A stretch of DNA of 64,000 nt from Lineus longissimus (taxonomy: Eukaryota; Nemertea; Pilidiophora; Heteronemertea; Lineidae): assembly GCF_910592395.1 (NCBI RefSeq), contig NC_088310.1, positions 22,771,491 through 22,835,490 on the forward strand. Reading direction: 5' to 3'. Under the pieces are notes generated by a model. That model was not told where the DNA came from. It saw nothing but the letters and a program-made list of their open reading frames with translations, and searched no databases. Made by a program: the position numbers and the translations under genes. Positions 12,501 through 26,000 of this stretch are shown here, piece by piece (positions within the stretch are counted from its first letter, which is position 1; each line of letters begins with the position of its first letter).

Positions 12501-14533
12501 TCAATATTTTTACACTTCTGGTTATCTCATATGTCAAAGTCTGACGGGAATTGGGGATTACCCGTTGTTAAACGTTTCGTGCTAAATCACAGCTTTGATA
12601 ATATTCTCACATCTAAATGTATTTAATGGGTATTTCATACCACAGAATGAGTCCTGTGATGACAAGACAGTATTTTAGCAGTGGGGTCAGATTTCAAGTC
12701 GAGAAATCAACTTGGGGGCCTCGTCGCTGGATGCATGTCACATGATCTGTTCTCCATCATGGAGTTGACGGGTGGACAATTGCGACCAGTTTACGTGATT
12801 TAAAGCGCTGTGGATTGCCAGGTTCAAGTTTCACAGGTTTCGTCTACATGCACTTGATGGTGTGTCAGAGGCGTGTATGCACAGCTTTTTCAGATGTCAG
12901 TTTTTGCATGTATCAATACAGCCTGTTTGATAGATAACACAAATATTAACTAAAATGCCCAGGGTTGGATAAGGATGATTTTATAAGTCTAACATAGTGG
13001 GCAGTCCTCAATAGAGGGCAGTTCTGGACTGTATCAATACACCAACCTGTATCGTACTACGAAATCGAAAAAACGCCAAGCATTTGCTGCCTAAAAAGGT
13101 TCAACTCTTATTACTTTTTAGTGATCAAACCTCACCAAGTGAGAACGAGTTTGATCCAAAGGCAGCTGGATGGTCAATGGTTAAAAAGTTCTAATAGCTC
13201 ATATACCACAAGACTCACAATGTAAACAATATGCAATATACATGTATCATGTACTGGAATAATTAATATGATAGTTGCAACACGGAGTATGTTTTTGAAG
13301 TGTGGTACCATGCCCTTGCATATGGTCATGATGATGCTTAACAACCGTATTTTTTTTGGTTTTGAACGATTTGCACTAAAATGGGCAGCGTCGTTCAGAA
13401 TATGAATTGAGCAGCGTAGAAATCCATGCCATTTTAGGGATCAAATTACACATGGCAATTTGTGCCAGGCCAGACATAAAGTATACATCTAGATACCAAG
13501 TTTTGTTGTAGCAGGATCTTCTTCCAAGTATCCCATAAATACTCTAATTTCATCATTTCTTGTCTTAAAATAATACTTCACGTTTTACATCAAAGTGTGT
13601 ATAAAACCCCCAGTTAAAAATTCTTCAAAGAAAAATCATGCATGATTGCACTGAGGCTGAGGATTATGTTTTGAGAATAAAGTACATTTACAGCGATTCA
13701 CAAAGAATTCAAATCAGCGAAGATGCATCCTTCCACTTGCATACGCAAAAACCATTCATAACCACCAGTTGAATTCAGCTGAATGTTTGATAAAAACATC
13801 AACATGGCAAATGTCAGTTATCCCATTAAAGTCAGTTTGACATGAGTAATATGATTTATGGTGTGTAAACGCATTTTCGCTCTCAAATAAAATGCTTGAA
13901 TTTATTTCTGATGGATGGTTAATCCAATGTTATTTGTAGTAAATCTCTTCAGCATTGCTTGAACCTTAAAAGTACATGTATTGTATTAGTTGGTTTGTTG
14001 ATATTCCCTCATTGGCTTTCACTGCTTTATTCATCCTTTCAGTGAAGCCATGCTTCATTGAACATTTAAAATGCTTTACGTTCATAAAAACTGTCAGCAT
14101 CTAGAGGATGACTTGAGGAAGTGGGAATTTTGTGACTTTTATTTCAAAGAAGTTACATTGTATTGCTGTATTCGTTGCCCATGCATAACTTTAAAGATGG
14201 TTCATGCAAGATATTCCCAACAACTAACATGTGCATTTAAGAAAGGTTTGGCTGACTATTAAAATTTCAAGTGAGATTTCATTTCAGAAAGTTACTTTCC
14301 ATGCAAACATCCTCACCATTTAATCAGTGCAGTTCGCGTCAGTCAGTGACAGGAAACAAAAGATGATGTTACAGGGAGTCACTAAGATGGTAATTCAATT
14401 CTGGTATTAGATCCAACCATCTTTATTGGATAATCTATGAGAGAATATGATTTCATCATTTGCAGCATTTCCGCAACATATTTCAAGGCTGCCTCAACCC
14501 TTTATTGCTGGGTTTTGTAACAAAATAAGATGA

Positions 14534-14553
14534 TCTCTCTCTCTCTCTCTCTC
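14534..14553. repeat. (TC)n dinucleotide microsatellite
   Basis: About ten TC units are followed directly by AGGG. The tract therefore mimics a 3' splice site (polypyrimidine then CAG|GG), and the frame after it stays open for about 60 codons (GFLACQKFEKWF...). No good donor ends that frame and no homology is recognised, so I treat it as a simple repeat only. Confidence 0.9.
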
Positions 14554-16620
14554 AGGGCTTCCTTGCTTGTCAGAAGTTTGAAAAGTGGTTCATAAATGGC
14601 ATATCTTCTGATGGGCTTGAGCTTATGAGTACAAAAACGTTGCTCCTGAAAATGTCAATAGAATGTAAAGATATACTCTGGAAAATAGTACTTGCTCATA
14701 TATCATTTATATGTAGGCTCATTTTTACTCCGGAGAGGCAAATGTCTTAAGTGAGCATTCCAATAATCTCATAAAGAAGTGAAATAAACAATATTGGCAC
14801 AAAGATATGACTGATTCAACATTCTTAAGAAAGCTGTCACAGAGAAGTAGTTCTGTAGACATCGACTGATCTTTTGGCTGTTTACATCTATTGTGTCCAC
14901 GTCTTGTTGATCCGACTCCTTAATCCTATTTGTGCATGTGAATCAAAGAAATCATTACTGTCTTCCATCCTCCTGTCTCCTATTTCTTGACACTTATCCA
15001 AGATTAGGAAACAATGAGGTTGTCGTGTTTGTGAGATCATCCCTGCCCCGCTTTTTCACATGTCAATACTTAGAAGAAATATAAAGTAAACGCCTTTTAG
15101 AGGAATGCTGGAAGTGACACTATCATACTGTCTATAAATAACCTTGCAGCAAAGTGTTGTGTGCAGCAAGTGCAGTTGCATTTGGAAAGGACTGTACAGC
15201 CTTCTAATGGCATATCCAGTTTGCCAAAGGTCACAGCATTCCCTGACAACCTTTCCACTCACATAAGAAACCAAACCTTCCTTTCTATATCTTAGTTACA
15301 AAAAAAGCGGATTTGGGTCCAACATAAAAACTCTTTATCATCCTTGATTCATTTCCTTGTGACAACAGTCATCTGTCTTCTGATTTATCGCCACCAAACA
15401 GAAGGAAGTAAACATCATCAGACATTTGCTAGCAAAGAAATCGCATTCTCTCATCTCCTAAATCGACAATTTCAACTTTTTGATGCAAATTACACAAGTA
15501 CGGTGACAGGTAATCATTAGATTTTTATGCACGAATAATGTAATTGCATAATTAATCAGCCCTTAGCAATTGTGGTCGTATCGAAAAAGTAATCTACAAA
15601 TATTCTTGGATTTCCTGTATTTGTGCAATATCTTATTAAGCTTCTGTCATTGCCCAATCAAAAGTCCAGCATGAATATTTGAAATTGCTGGAAGAGGTTT
15701 GGAGATTTAAAAAAAGATGTGACATGTGCAGTGCTTGCCAAAGTAACTAGTCTAATTGAAGGCAACATTCGCACAGCGCATTATTATCTAGATGGCGTCT
15801 CGCTGTGTTGGAATTTGACATTTCAGCGCTCAGGGATGACATCATCCTGGCGAGGCATATCTCATCCATCAACCCTTGACAAAGTTTCCTCAACAATCCA
15901 AACTACTATTATCGATCTTGCATTAATCAACACATTAGAAGCCAAAATATAGCAAATATCGGATCACATGACTGGTCAGCCCACAAACCAATCAATGCAG
16001 CTTCGGTTGATTCTCATCATAACCTTTCTTACCGAATATGTGAAACCAGTACAACCAGATCGGGTCTCTTGAAACTCCCGCTATGATCTGTTATGTGGAA
16101 TCAGCGAGGAGGAAACTGACTGGTCACTGACGCAGATATAGAGGATTCGCCCCAAGCAAGTGTAACGTTTGAACTTTTGTCATTGGCATCACACTGGCGA
16201 TTGAAGTGATTTTCCGAATTCTGTGATTCATATTGCAAGTTCAATATCAACTTCCTCTGTTCTATATTGAATCAAAGATGCATTGTTCATATGCATGAAG
16301 CTGCATGTTATGGCCTATCGGCACTATTTGTCTTGCTCTTCAGACTTGTCTTCCCAAAACAATGAGCTTTGACAAAATTCAATCCAAAAAAGTCACGTTC
16401 ACAAAATTTCGATTCTTACACATCAGGGGTGTGGACAACGCTGCTTATGATGTTATGAATGATGACGCTCTTTGAACTCGCTTGGCATTTCTAAATAACC
16501 TTCAAGAGGGATAGCTTTCGTGATCCTTCCTGCCGCAAACATCCTTCTTCCCTTTGGACCCACATTCCATCACTATACTGAAACCCAGGGTCATTTGCCT
16601 TGCTATACTCTAGTGATATT

Positions 16621-16946
16621 TTAACCCTTTCAGGACTGAATATTTTTTTCCTAAACCTCCGCTCTGGACTGGATATTTTTCAAGTTTTTTCGCCAACATC
16701 AAAAGCATTTTGAAAGCAAAGTATCGGCTTTGCAAGAATCGCTATGAAGTTGGCATAAATAGAAAGGGTATTCCCCAGGATGTCGAGAATCCCCTTCGAG
16801 CAGTTAAAAAATGTGGATCAGCATTAGAAATGACTGGAAAACCGATGTAGTGAAAAGATCGTCGACCTCGCATGTCTGCGAGACTCGTCCAGAACGGAGG
16901 TATTGCGGTGCTGGCAATTTTGCGAGACTCGTCCTGAAAGGGTTAA
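16621..16946. mobile_element. piggyBac-type MITE with TTAA target duplication
   Basis: A 16-base perfect inverted repeat closes the element: TTAACCCTTTCAGGAC at 16621-16636 and its exact reverse complement GTCCTGAAAGGGTTAA at 16931-16946. TTAA is the target duplicated by piggyBac transposases, and ends starting CCC(T) fit that superfamily. Excluding one TTAA the element is about 322 bp. Inner arms at 16654-16669 and 16887-16902 pair at about 14 of 16 positions. The 14-mer TGCGAGACTCGTCC occurs twice in the right end (16877-16890, 16921-16934), as subterminal repeats do. There is no transposase ORF, so it would be non-autonomous and need an enzyme from elsewhere in the genome. The intact ends suggest it is not very old. 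Confidence 0.8.
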
Positions 16947-19683
16947 GAAGATTTTAAACTCATCCCATGACAATTGGTGTTTAACCCTGAAAAATAATGC
17001 AATTAGCTCCAAGTTTACTCAGCAGCACATTTAAATCCTATTATGTTTGATTCACTTGGTCGTCTTGGAGTTGATGCGAGATATGCTGGGACCAATACCA
17101 TATGAATCACACCACGCAATCTCCTCGAATACTTTTTAATGAAAAATGCAAATAAAACATGAGATAAAATCAAAACAGGCACGATACAAATGAATCGTAA
17201 TGCAAATGTAGGGAAGGCCATTCATTCACCGGGACAAAGCGAGAAACTCCAAGTCAAATGACATCAGCGCCATTTCCTCCAAGGTAAAAGGTTCGATGAC
17301 TCCAGCAATATTTTCCTCAGTTTTCCTTTCTGATGGTAAGTTGGTCCAGTTGGTGATCGCTTTGATATTAATCTATCCAGACCGTTCAGTAAATAACATG
17401 CTGCCTCAGGGTAAACGTTTCGAAAAGCATTACTTTTGGGGCAGTCCAAACCTTCTCTCATTATAAACCTTTGATGGTTTAATGACAAGTCAGCTGAAGG
17501 CATTTATTTATTTGTTACTGACTAGCTTACACTAATTAGCCTTGGGCATTTACATGTACTCAATTATCGTTAGGAAGTTAATTTCACTAAGGAAATTATC
17601 TCAGGAAATAAGTTGTAAATGTCCAATTAATAACAGTATATAAACATATGACAAGGTCCCTGAGGGTGGAAGTTAAAACAGGGTGTGTCTTCTTGACCTC
17701 GTATTTAAAACTGGATATTCAACAAAACCATCGCTCCATTGCAATGTTTACATCTCAACATCACGTTCTTCGTTGACTCTGAAATTGAAAACGGGTTACT
17801 CAAAGTCATGATTTTTGTGAAGCCAACTGTGGATGATTTATGACGTGGCATGAAAATCTGTTGTCCATCAATCTTAGAATTATTAGAATATAGCAACGGC
17901 TTTAATCGAAATCGTATCAGGTAACACTATGTTTAAATCGTGATTAGCTGTTTATCAACGAAATTGGGTAGTTTGTTGGACTGAAACATTGCCTGACTCA
18001 ACTTCTGATTTTAATACTTGTGACAATACATGTAAATAGAGAGTTTAGTAAAGATTATTGAAAAGTCTATCCATATCTTTGGCAAAACAGTCTCTTGTTT
18101 TCAAATCTCATCAGGAAAATGATATTATAATCTCTAAGGAGCAAATTTCATGCCTCGTCATGCATTCTACCTCAGCTGCCAGAGAGTTTTAAGCATGAAG
18201 GGGAGTTCATCTGCAATATTGCATTCAAAATCCTAAATAGCTTCATCAGATACTTTACGCAAACGTATATCACAGAGTTTTGGGATTAAATTGTCAACAG
18301 TGCTGTCTTTCTGGACAAATGTGGTTGCATTTAATTAGAAACATTAGCAAGTTGATAAATACACCCAACGGTATGGTATTAAGGGCACCTTGAGTGAGTC
18401 AGCATATTCCTTCACCAACTCAGTTGCCAATTTCTTCACTGTCCATGTTAAGTGATTACCAGGAGGGCATATCTTTGTGAGTTTATTACCCTGGGGTCAA
18501 AGGGCATAAGGGTTTGCGATTGGTAATTTCATTGAGACTGATGAAATCGTGGAAGGAATGGCACATTCTTCGTCCGGCTGATAAAATGCACTGTGATGAA
18601 AATCGCCCAGCTTGGATCTGATAAGAATGTTTTCATGAGGCTGTCTCTTCCAGGTGAATCATCTTCTCGGGTGATCTGAATGAGACTGTCATCGTTCCAT
18701 ATCTTTTGGGATTGGTTGCTGCTCTCAGTTGGAGAGTCCATGATACATGTACCTTATTGCACCACTTTTGTGTCAACGGTTAGAAAGGTTGATGTTGCCT
18801 AAGTTTGTTAAAGCCGTTACACAGCAGGTCCACTGCTGTCAAATGAGTTATTACGGACATGCCCTCATGTTGTTGGCTCATTTGACCAGAAATGGATTCC
18901 TATTCAGCTTCAATGAAATTGTGCCAGCGAGGTGATGAGTTTTTGTAAGATGGGCAGGAGCACTCTGGTCAAACATTGATGTGCAATTGAGGCTGTCCTA
19001 TTTATATTCAAATGCTTTGCTCCCAAAATATGCCTTATGTAATCAGAAGTAGTTTACCAATATTGTTTCTACTGTTTTTACAAAGGTGGACAGATTGGTC
19101 CAGTGGATGTCTCTAGCAAAATTGTCAAACTATTTGTTCGGACAAAATGAAATTTAATTGAACAAATTGGATTGTATTTGATTGACAGGTTTCACCAATG
19201 ATTTACAAAGTGCTCATGTTATATTTGGCATGAAATAACTGGTTGAGATATTTGTTAAAAATTATACGGAAGTGGGCACTAAATGGACAAACCATTATCG
19301 GAGTATTGTCGAAGTTTAATGCCCAGGGCTTAAATTGTATCAAATCAATTTGTTATGGACCCTTGCCAATTTGTCGTGGGGCAAGAGAGCATGTAACGTA
19401 GATCATATTCATTGATGGAATTCCGTGAAGAGTGCATCGGTGAGTTACACACGAATGCTTCCGTTTAGGCTTGAAATAACCATTAAATTGAAAAGCGCCC
19501 AAATTGTCAGGTGTCCACTATCTTAAAAAGCAATTATCCTCATTCATTGTTTCGCTCGAGGATATTGGAATGGACAGCGACCAGTTCTAGCCCGTAATAT
19601 CATAACACTTTGTTGTCGGATTAAACCTGCCAATCATATCTCAAGGTGCAATTACTTCAACTGAATGCATTTATCATGATAGA

Positions 19684-20035
19684 TTATTAATTCATTGGTA
19701 ATAATCCATTGGTAAACATTTTCTTGCTTTCAACATGGGGCATAACTTGTGTGTCAGTTGGTCAAGACTTTCAATCTTCAAATTTTGTGAGGATATGATT
19801 AAAAATGGATACTTTACCTTGGTAATAATATTTTGGTAAACAGTGTGTTGTTGGTGACATGGTGCATAGCTTGTGTTTCTGTACAGAGGGTCTTAAATGT
19901 TCATATTTGGTATAGAAATTATTGAAAGTGGATACTTGGCCTTTGTTTATAAAACATGGGCCACAACTAGTACCTGTCATGTCTGTCAAAAGTTGTACTT
20001 TCTTTGGCAAGTGATGGATATCGATTAAAAGTGGA
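19684..20035. repeat. Diverged tandem repeat, about 123-bp unit, three copies
   Basis: Units begin near 19684, 19807 and 19930, the last shortened to about 103 bp. Each ends with a TTAAAAAT/TTGAAAGT/TTAAAAGT stretch leading into GGAT. Copies one and two share TAATAAT..TTGGTAAAC, then an ACATGG(G/T)GCATA(A/G)CTTGTGT core, then a TTCAAATTT/TTCATATTT run. A minus-strand open frame across 19771-20010 shows the same periodicity as repeated peptide (VSTFNNFYTKYEH and VSIFNHILTKFED). That frame follows from the repeat and is not evidence for a gene. Confidence 0.65.
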
Positions 20036-23000
20036 TTTGGAATCTTGATGCGAGGGGTACCATGTTTCTGTCAAAGGAAGGTCGATGGAGAGTTAATAAG
20101 GTAAGATGAAAAAAAGCGCCTGATGTTTAGTTACATATCAAGATGACAGATTTCTGGAATAGCTGGCTGGTTCCATAAGTGTTGGTGGAAGGAGAAGAGA
20201 CAAGAGGAGGCTGTTGAGATCATCAAGAGGGTTGCCAGCATTGACAGCAATACTCATCTCTCTCAACTGACCAAAGTTGTTGGGTGACAGTGACATGAAT
20301 ATGAAATTCAATGAAAAACATTGACCTTTTCAATGCAGTCAACAAGTCAACATAAGCTGCAGGAATTGAACATCTACACCAAATCTGTTCTAATACTACA
20401 CACACATACTGGACAAATCTGTTGAAGTTTCTAAGCACGGTCTCCGAAAGGTTCATCAATCACACAATCCCAAAGCCTTCACCGTATGATTTGTTTCAAC
20501 CAAATTAATTTGTCGCATTGAGAATTGGTGTCGGGGGATTTTGTGTTTTGTGCAAGAATTGAGATATGAAATATCCCCAATATATCAATATGTCAGTCAA
20601 ATGCCTGATTGATGACATTTTTGATCGTGGCTGGATTGATGATGTAATTCATCACTGAGTACGTTAGTTAAGAAACTGAATAAGAATAAGATTCCCTTTG
20701 CATTAGAGGTACTATTACTTGATGGCTGTGAGGTGTTAGGCTCCTTTTGGATATTAGTTATCATGAAGCACAATTCCTATACCTTTTATGTGATGTTCAA
20801 AATCAACATGCTCTGCACTCCATAGTAGAGCAGTGAGGTTTTTGTTGCCTCTATTACTCAAATCCTCAAGCAAGGGAAGTAATTTGTCTTAACGGGTTTC
20901 TGCTAATTTGCTCAGCCCCCATAAGGCTGAAGGGTTAAGATGGCAAAAGTGCAATATCACTGTTATGACAGATTCGTGTCGATTCCCCCTACCCTGAAGG
21001 CGATTAAAAAGCTTGAATTAATTACATGATGAAAAGGCATATTATTAGATGGAAGTTGGTGGACGATTTTTAGCCACTGCTCTCTTATTATGAGATTACA
21101 ACAAGAAATTGTTGCCATTTTTTTCTCTGGTATTCTTACATTGGAAATAGAAATCGCTATTATCTGATATTGCAATTAATATTGACCTGGATTAGAACGT
21201 CTCGGCGTCTCTTGAATGTAGCAATTAACACTGGCGGATTAGAAAAACTCGCAACGCCCTGGTGTTGGGGACAGCGGCCACAGAAGGAATGAAACCTGAC
21301 CTGCCAATAACGCCAGCTCATGCTCACCACTTATCGGCCACTGTCAGTATCGTGGCGAGACAATGGCTGCCTCCCAAGCAATTTTCCATTTTTGCAGTTA
21401 ATAAAATTCTAATAAGAAACTGGTGGAAGCAAGCTTGAATGCGTTGTGTCGCTTTTGTGTTCCGATGATGCGGACTGTGTTCTCCTGTCAATCAAGTCGA
21501 TACAATAGCCGTGTTGACATTCTTGCGAGAAAATCCGCTGAGGTGGTTATTATTTTACTCCTATACTTTCTGCAAATATCGTGGGCTAAGTGTTGTATTG
21601 TCCGTTCCAAAAACAATTGTGTATTGAAGTTTTTTTTAGAAACTTATATATTGTTCGTAAGATCTTGTCAAAGTTGGCAGCGGATGATTCCTTCTTATAC
21701 CTGTATCATTAACACCTAGACATCATAATTTATGAAGCTCTCGACATTGCATCTGCATATCACTCAAAGTTATGAATATAACAAGTAAGGTTTTCAAAAA
21801 AGTCAGTCTCTAAAAATTTTCCTGAATATCCACATTTCTATTTCAACACAACATTGCAACAACATGACTTATACATTGTATGTTTAAAAAAAGATGAAAG
21901 TCAACTCAGTCTCAAATACAAAAGAGACTGGAACCCTGATAAAGCTATTTAAATCAAATACGAATACAGAAAAGCAATCTCTAGAGCGAGTCTTCTTCTA
22001 TTGAGCCAATTTTACATCGCACACTTTACCCAGTTTATCTCTCATATGGGAACAGACCGTATCTTCAACATATGTCAATCTCATTAAAATAACACTTTCA
22101 TGTATGAGAAAAAAATGAATCATACGGTTGTTTGATCTGAAGTTTAATTTGAATGCTATCGCTGTTACGTATCATATGAAATGTACACTGTTTGTTCAGT
22201 GAAAAGTACATTGTCTATGCAAGAGCATTGTATCTGGTCATAATGATGATCCTGAAGTCGTTATTATGACCCTCTTCTGTTTTGTGATTGCCCTAGACCG
22301 ACAATTGATGCACTACTTATTACAAGTTGAGTTTAATGAGGATTTCATTTCAATATTGAAATGTGAACTAATCTGATGAATTTGACACCACTTGTGTTCC
22401 AAGTCATATGTTGTGTTGTGGAGTATTCTGTAATGGCTCTTTACATTATTAATTGATACAGAAGTTAGAGTGTTTGAATGAGTTGGATTAATAATTTGAG
22501 AAAATCGGCAAGTTGGTGACTTCGTGCCATCAGGATGTCATATAAAAACCAATTGGTGGCACATCCTTTCTTTGATTTAACATTTATGCAAAGCTACCAA
22601 GTAATCTTGCTTCTGACTCTGTAACACAAGACATATCCCTTGGACCATTAAGAGGCACCAATCCCACCCAAGATGGGCATTGAAAGTTGCGCTATTAAGC
22701 AGGGTCTTGACCATCAAACCAATTAACACGATCAAATTTCACCTATAAAAACAAAGAATTAAGGTGTTAGTCCTTGATAGAGATGTTTGGTACCACACTG
22801 TTAATTTTTAGTTGACAAATCTGCCTTGAAAGTGGACAAAAGATGATGACCCAGTTGGCCAACATTTGCTACTTGGACCATGTTGTTCCAGTAATCTCTG
22901 ATGTTTCAGCTGTTGTGCATTGTGTCATCAACTTCTTATCCCTAACAGGCTGCATTTTTCAGTGTGGGGAGATATTTTTGGACAATGATGGTGTTTTGGT

Positions 23001-26000
23001 TGTAATCGGTCAGGCTTGTTACCAAGACGAGTGGCTTGAGTGATGGTCGGGTCTTAAGATGCAAGGAATATCTCTGGGATTATAACATGTTTGGTTTCTC
23101 AATTTGCTTGTTGTTGGTAGTTCATCACCACCTTCATCATTTTTGGCTGTGTGATCCTGTTTACTTGGAGGCAGAATAACATTGACAGCAAGAGACAGGA
23201 CATTCGCGTATGGAAACAAGCTGAACGTTGGTCCACACATACACTCTTACACCCTCCACAGCAGTTTCCTGATATACCATAACTTCAATGAATAGGCGAC
23301 AACACAAATCTGCAAAGCAACAATAAACAACTAAGCACCAAACGTACCAAACGTACCAAATAAAAGAACACCTTTCACCAAATTTCTCAGCCCAAGTTCA
23401 CCAATGACACACCATGACCAACCTGAGCGTCTTGTTGCCAGCTATTTGTATACTGTCAGTTTGACAATGATATAGTAGCAATGACTCAGGCATTCAGGCT
23501 GAGATTGCTATGGTCATTGCCTCTTTACCATAATTATGATATTACCGATATTACCGGAATAAGACGCTCCATCAAAATGATTGCATATATAAACTGCTAT
23601 GCCATGTAATCAAATACTTCTTGCTTTAACTTAATGACAGTGTGTTCTTAAGCCTGTCAGGCCCAGCTGCTCATCTCACAGGCTGAACACTAGTCTTATC
23701 CGATTTTCTATTGACCAGTTAGTTACTGCTGAAGTGTGCAACCATAAAATACCGGCAGATCTAGTTACTAGTGTAACATGTGCTGAAAGAAGCAAAATGT
23801 GTAACTTTGCTTTAAGCTCTTGATATGAGCCTCTAGAAAGTGGTACTTCAAGGCATTTTCCAAGTTTCTTATGTTAGCATCCTAGATAAGTTTAGGCTCT
23901 GATGGCCTCACAGCCCAGGTGATAAGATTGTTGCTGAAGCCATGAAATTAAAAAATGCCCTTGAAATGATTTATGCTATCGCTTTAAAGCCAACATGTTG
24001 AGTATCTTTGGCCTGAAATGACTGCCCTAAGCATCAATTAAGGTCCCTCTAAGGGTGGAGTAAACCTCAGGAAATATCATTGAGTGTTTGCCCGGCCCTA
24101 ATTTCATTCTTGCCAATATCATTAATCAAATTAACAATATGTGCTGGCACAATCTAGATTTGGCCAATAAAACACTCTCACCTTTTCACAGGTCTCATGG
24201 CTTTGGTTTGCAACTTCTTCCAGGCTTAATGACTCTTGTATTGTGTTTACCAAATGCCTTGTGGGGTTGACAGTCCATACATTACACTCAACCAAAGCCA
24301 TTTCTTGGACAGCAGTCCAACTATCATTACAGCAACGGCAACATATTCTGAATTGCATTTTTCACCCAACAGGACTCGCAACGTTTGAATCAAACCAAAA
24401 GCTAAATTTACCAAAATCAATTTGGAGTTGGCATTTCAATACGTCACACTTAGTAAAAGTCATTTCCTCCCGTTTCATTTATTAACTTTCTTAATTCCAT
24501 TTGAAGTTTATGTCAGATGCTTTGTTAGATACAAAGCCAAACATTTTTCATCAGTTATGATGTAACTAGCGATCTGAATGACTGCCAAGCTAGTAGGAAA
24601 CTCAGTCGATCAACAGTGACAAGACAGATAGTACCATTAAATGCAACAAGCTAAGTTTGGACCATTTCTATTCTCATAGCTATTTACGGCATCAAACTAC
24701 TTAGGATGTGACTGAATTTTAAATGATTAAATATTTCATTCGAAGTTGGTCATTACTATTGACCAACTACAAAAGAAGACAAATAGGCCCCTGTAATGGT
24801 CATCCATTCTATAACCCAGGACCCAACGTGCTGTTCCATTTAAAGCCAAGCTAATAACGATCTTCGGTTGGTCACAGATTTTTCATTGGGATCAGGTTTA
24901 AGTGGTTTCACAGGGGCCCAAGATCACCCAGAGCAGCTGCCCAATTCATTTAGTATTGCACCCAGATTGGTAGCACATACATTATGGGCAGGAAGACCTA
25001 ATGGTATCATTTTTTTAAAATGTTCATCAAGTCTATTTTGGAATATTCAATACAAGAAAGAGATTCCTTTACCATGAGGTTGTGGACACTTCATTCCAAA
25101 CTTTTAATGGACTTGCCCATTTATGGTGAAAATATTACGCAGCTCATCCCCCACCCCTAGAAACCTGCCTATTTGTCTGCTTTTGCTACTTTCAAATTGG
25201 GGAGATATTGGGATTGTATCATGTTTAGGAGTCTTGCCTCAATCGGTTCACATACGAGAGCACCTTCTTCTGTACAGTGTTCTGTGTTTTTACACCCTGC
25301 GATCAAATGGTATTAATTATGACATTAAATACCACTTTATTATACCTCTAGGTAACGGCATGTCACATGGGAATAAAAAGTGGAATACATCTTCCACATT
25401 ACAATATGAAATATCACCAAACAAGGATTAGAGACGAGGCAAGGTTGTAATCCGTTTTGGAAATTGTGAAAAATCTCGTAAATCACAAGGCTGAGGGATT
25501 GCCTTGTGAGCTGAAATACATCAGTATACAATAGGAAATGATAGTGTAGACGCTTATGTTATCATGTACGCGATTCAATGATCTTTATTGTTTTATATTT
25601 CCCATATCTTTGCTGCTGTGACTTGGCCAGTGTCTTACTTAGCTGCAATGTGTGCAATCTTTTGAAGAGGTTTATTCTCCTCAAATTATTGTTTTCATGT
25701 CTCTTATTCTATTATGGTGCAACAGTTTTTGGTACAAGACGAGACTGTCATAGGGTTCCTAATGCAGCAGAATTGACTAGTTCCATGCCACTGCCTTGGC
25801 TATCTTTGGCTGCAGACAAAAACTGATCATTTCTGGCTTACTGAAGGAAAGCATCATCAACCATTTCCATTGTCCCTAACAGAAACAATGGTTCACCTAA
25901 TGACAACATTATCTAGTCTGGCTCATCTCGGTGCGGATGGTTGCGGGCTTTGTTCCAGTTATCTCTCATGGGTGGAAATGGACCGGAGAAGATGGATTGG

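Noticed and set aside
13129-13157. Inverted GATCAAAC...GTTTGATC pair
   Set aside because: An 8-base stem with a loose loop is expected by chance at this scale.
14555-14750. Open frame after the (TC)n-CAG tract (GFLACQKFEKWF...)
   Set aside because: The splice-acceptor look comes from the microsatellite, there is no good donor and no homology.
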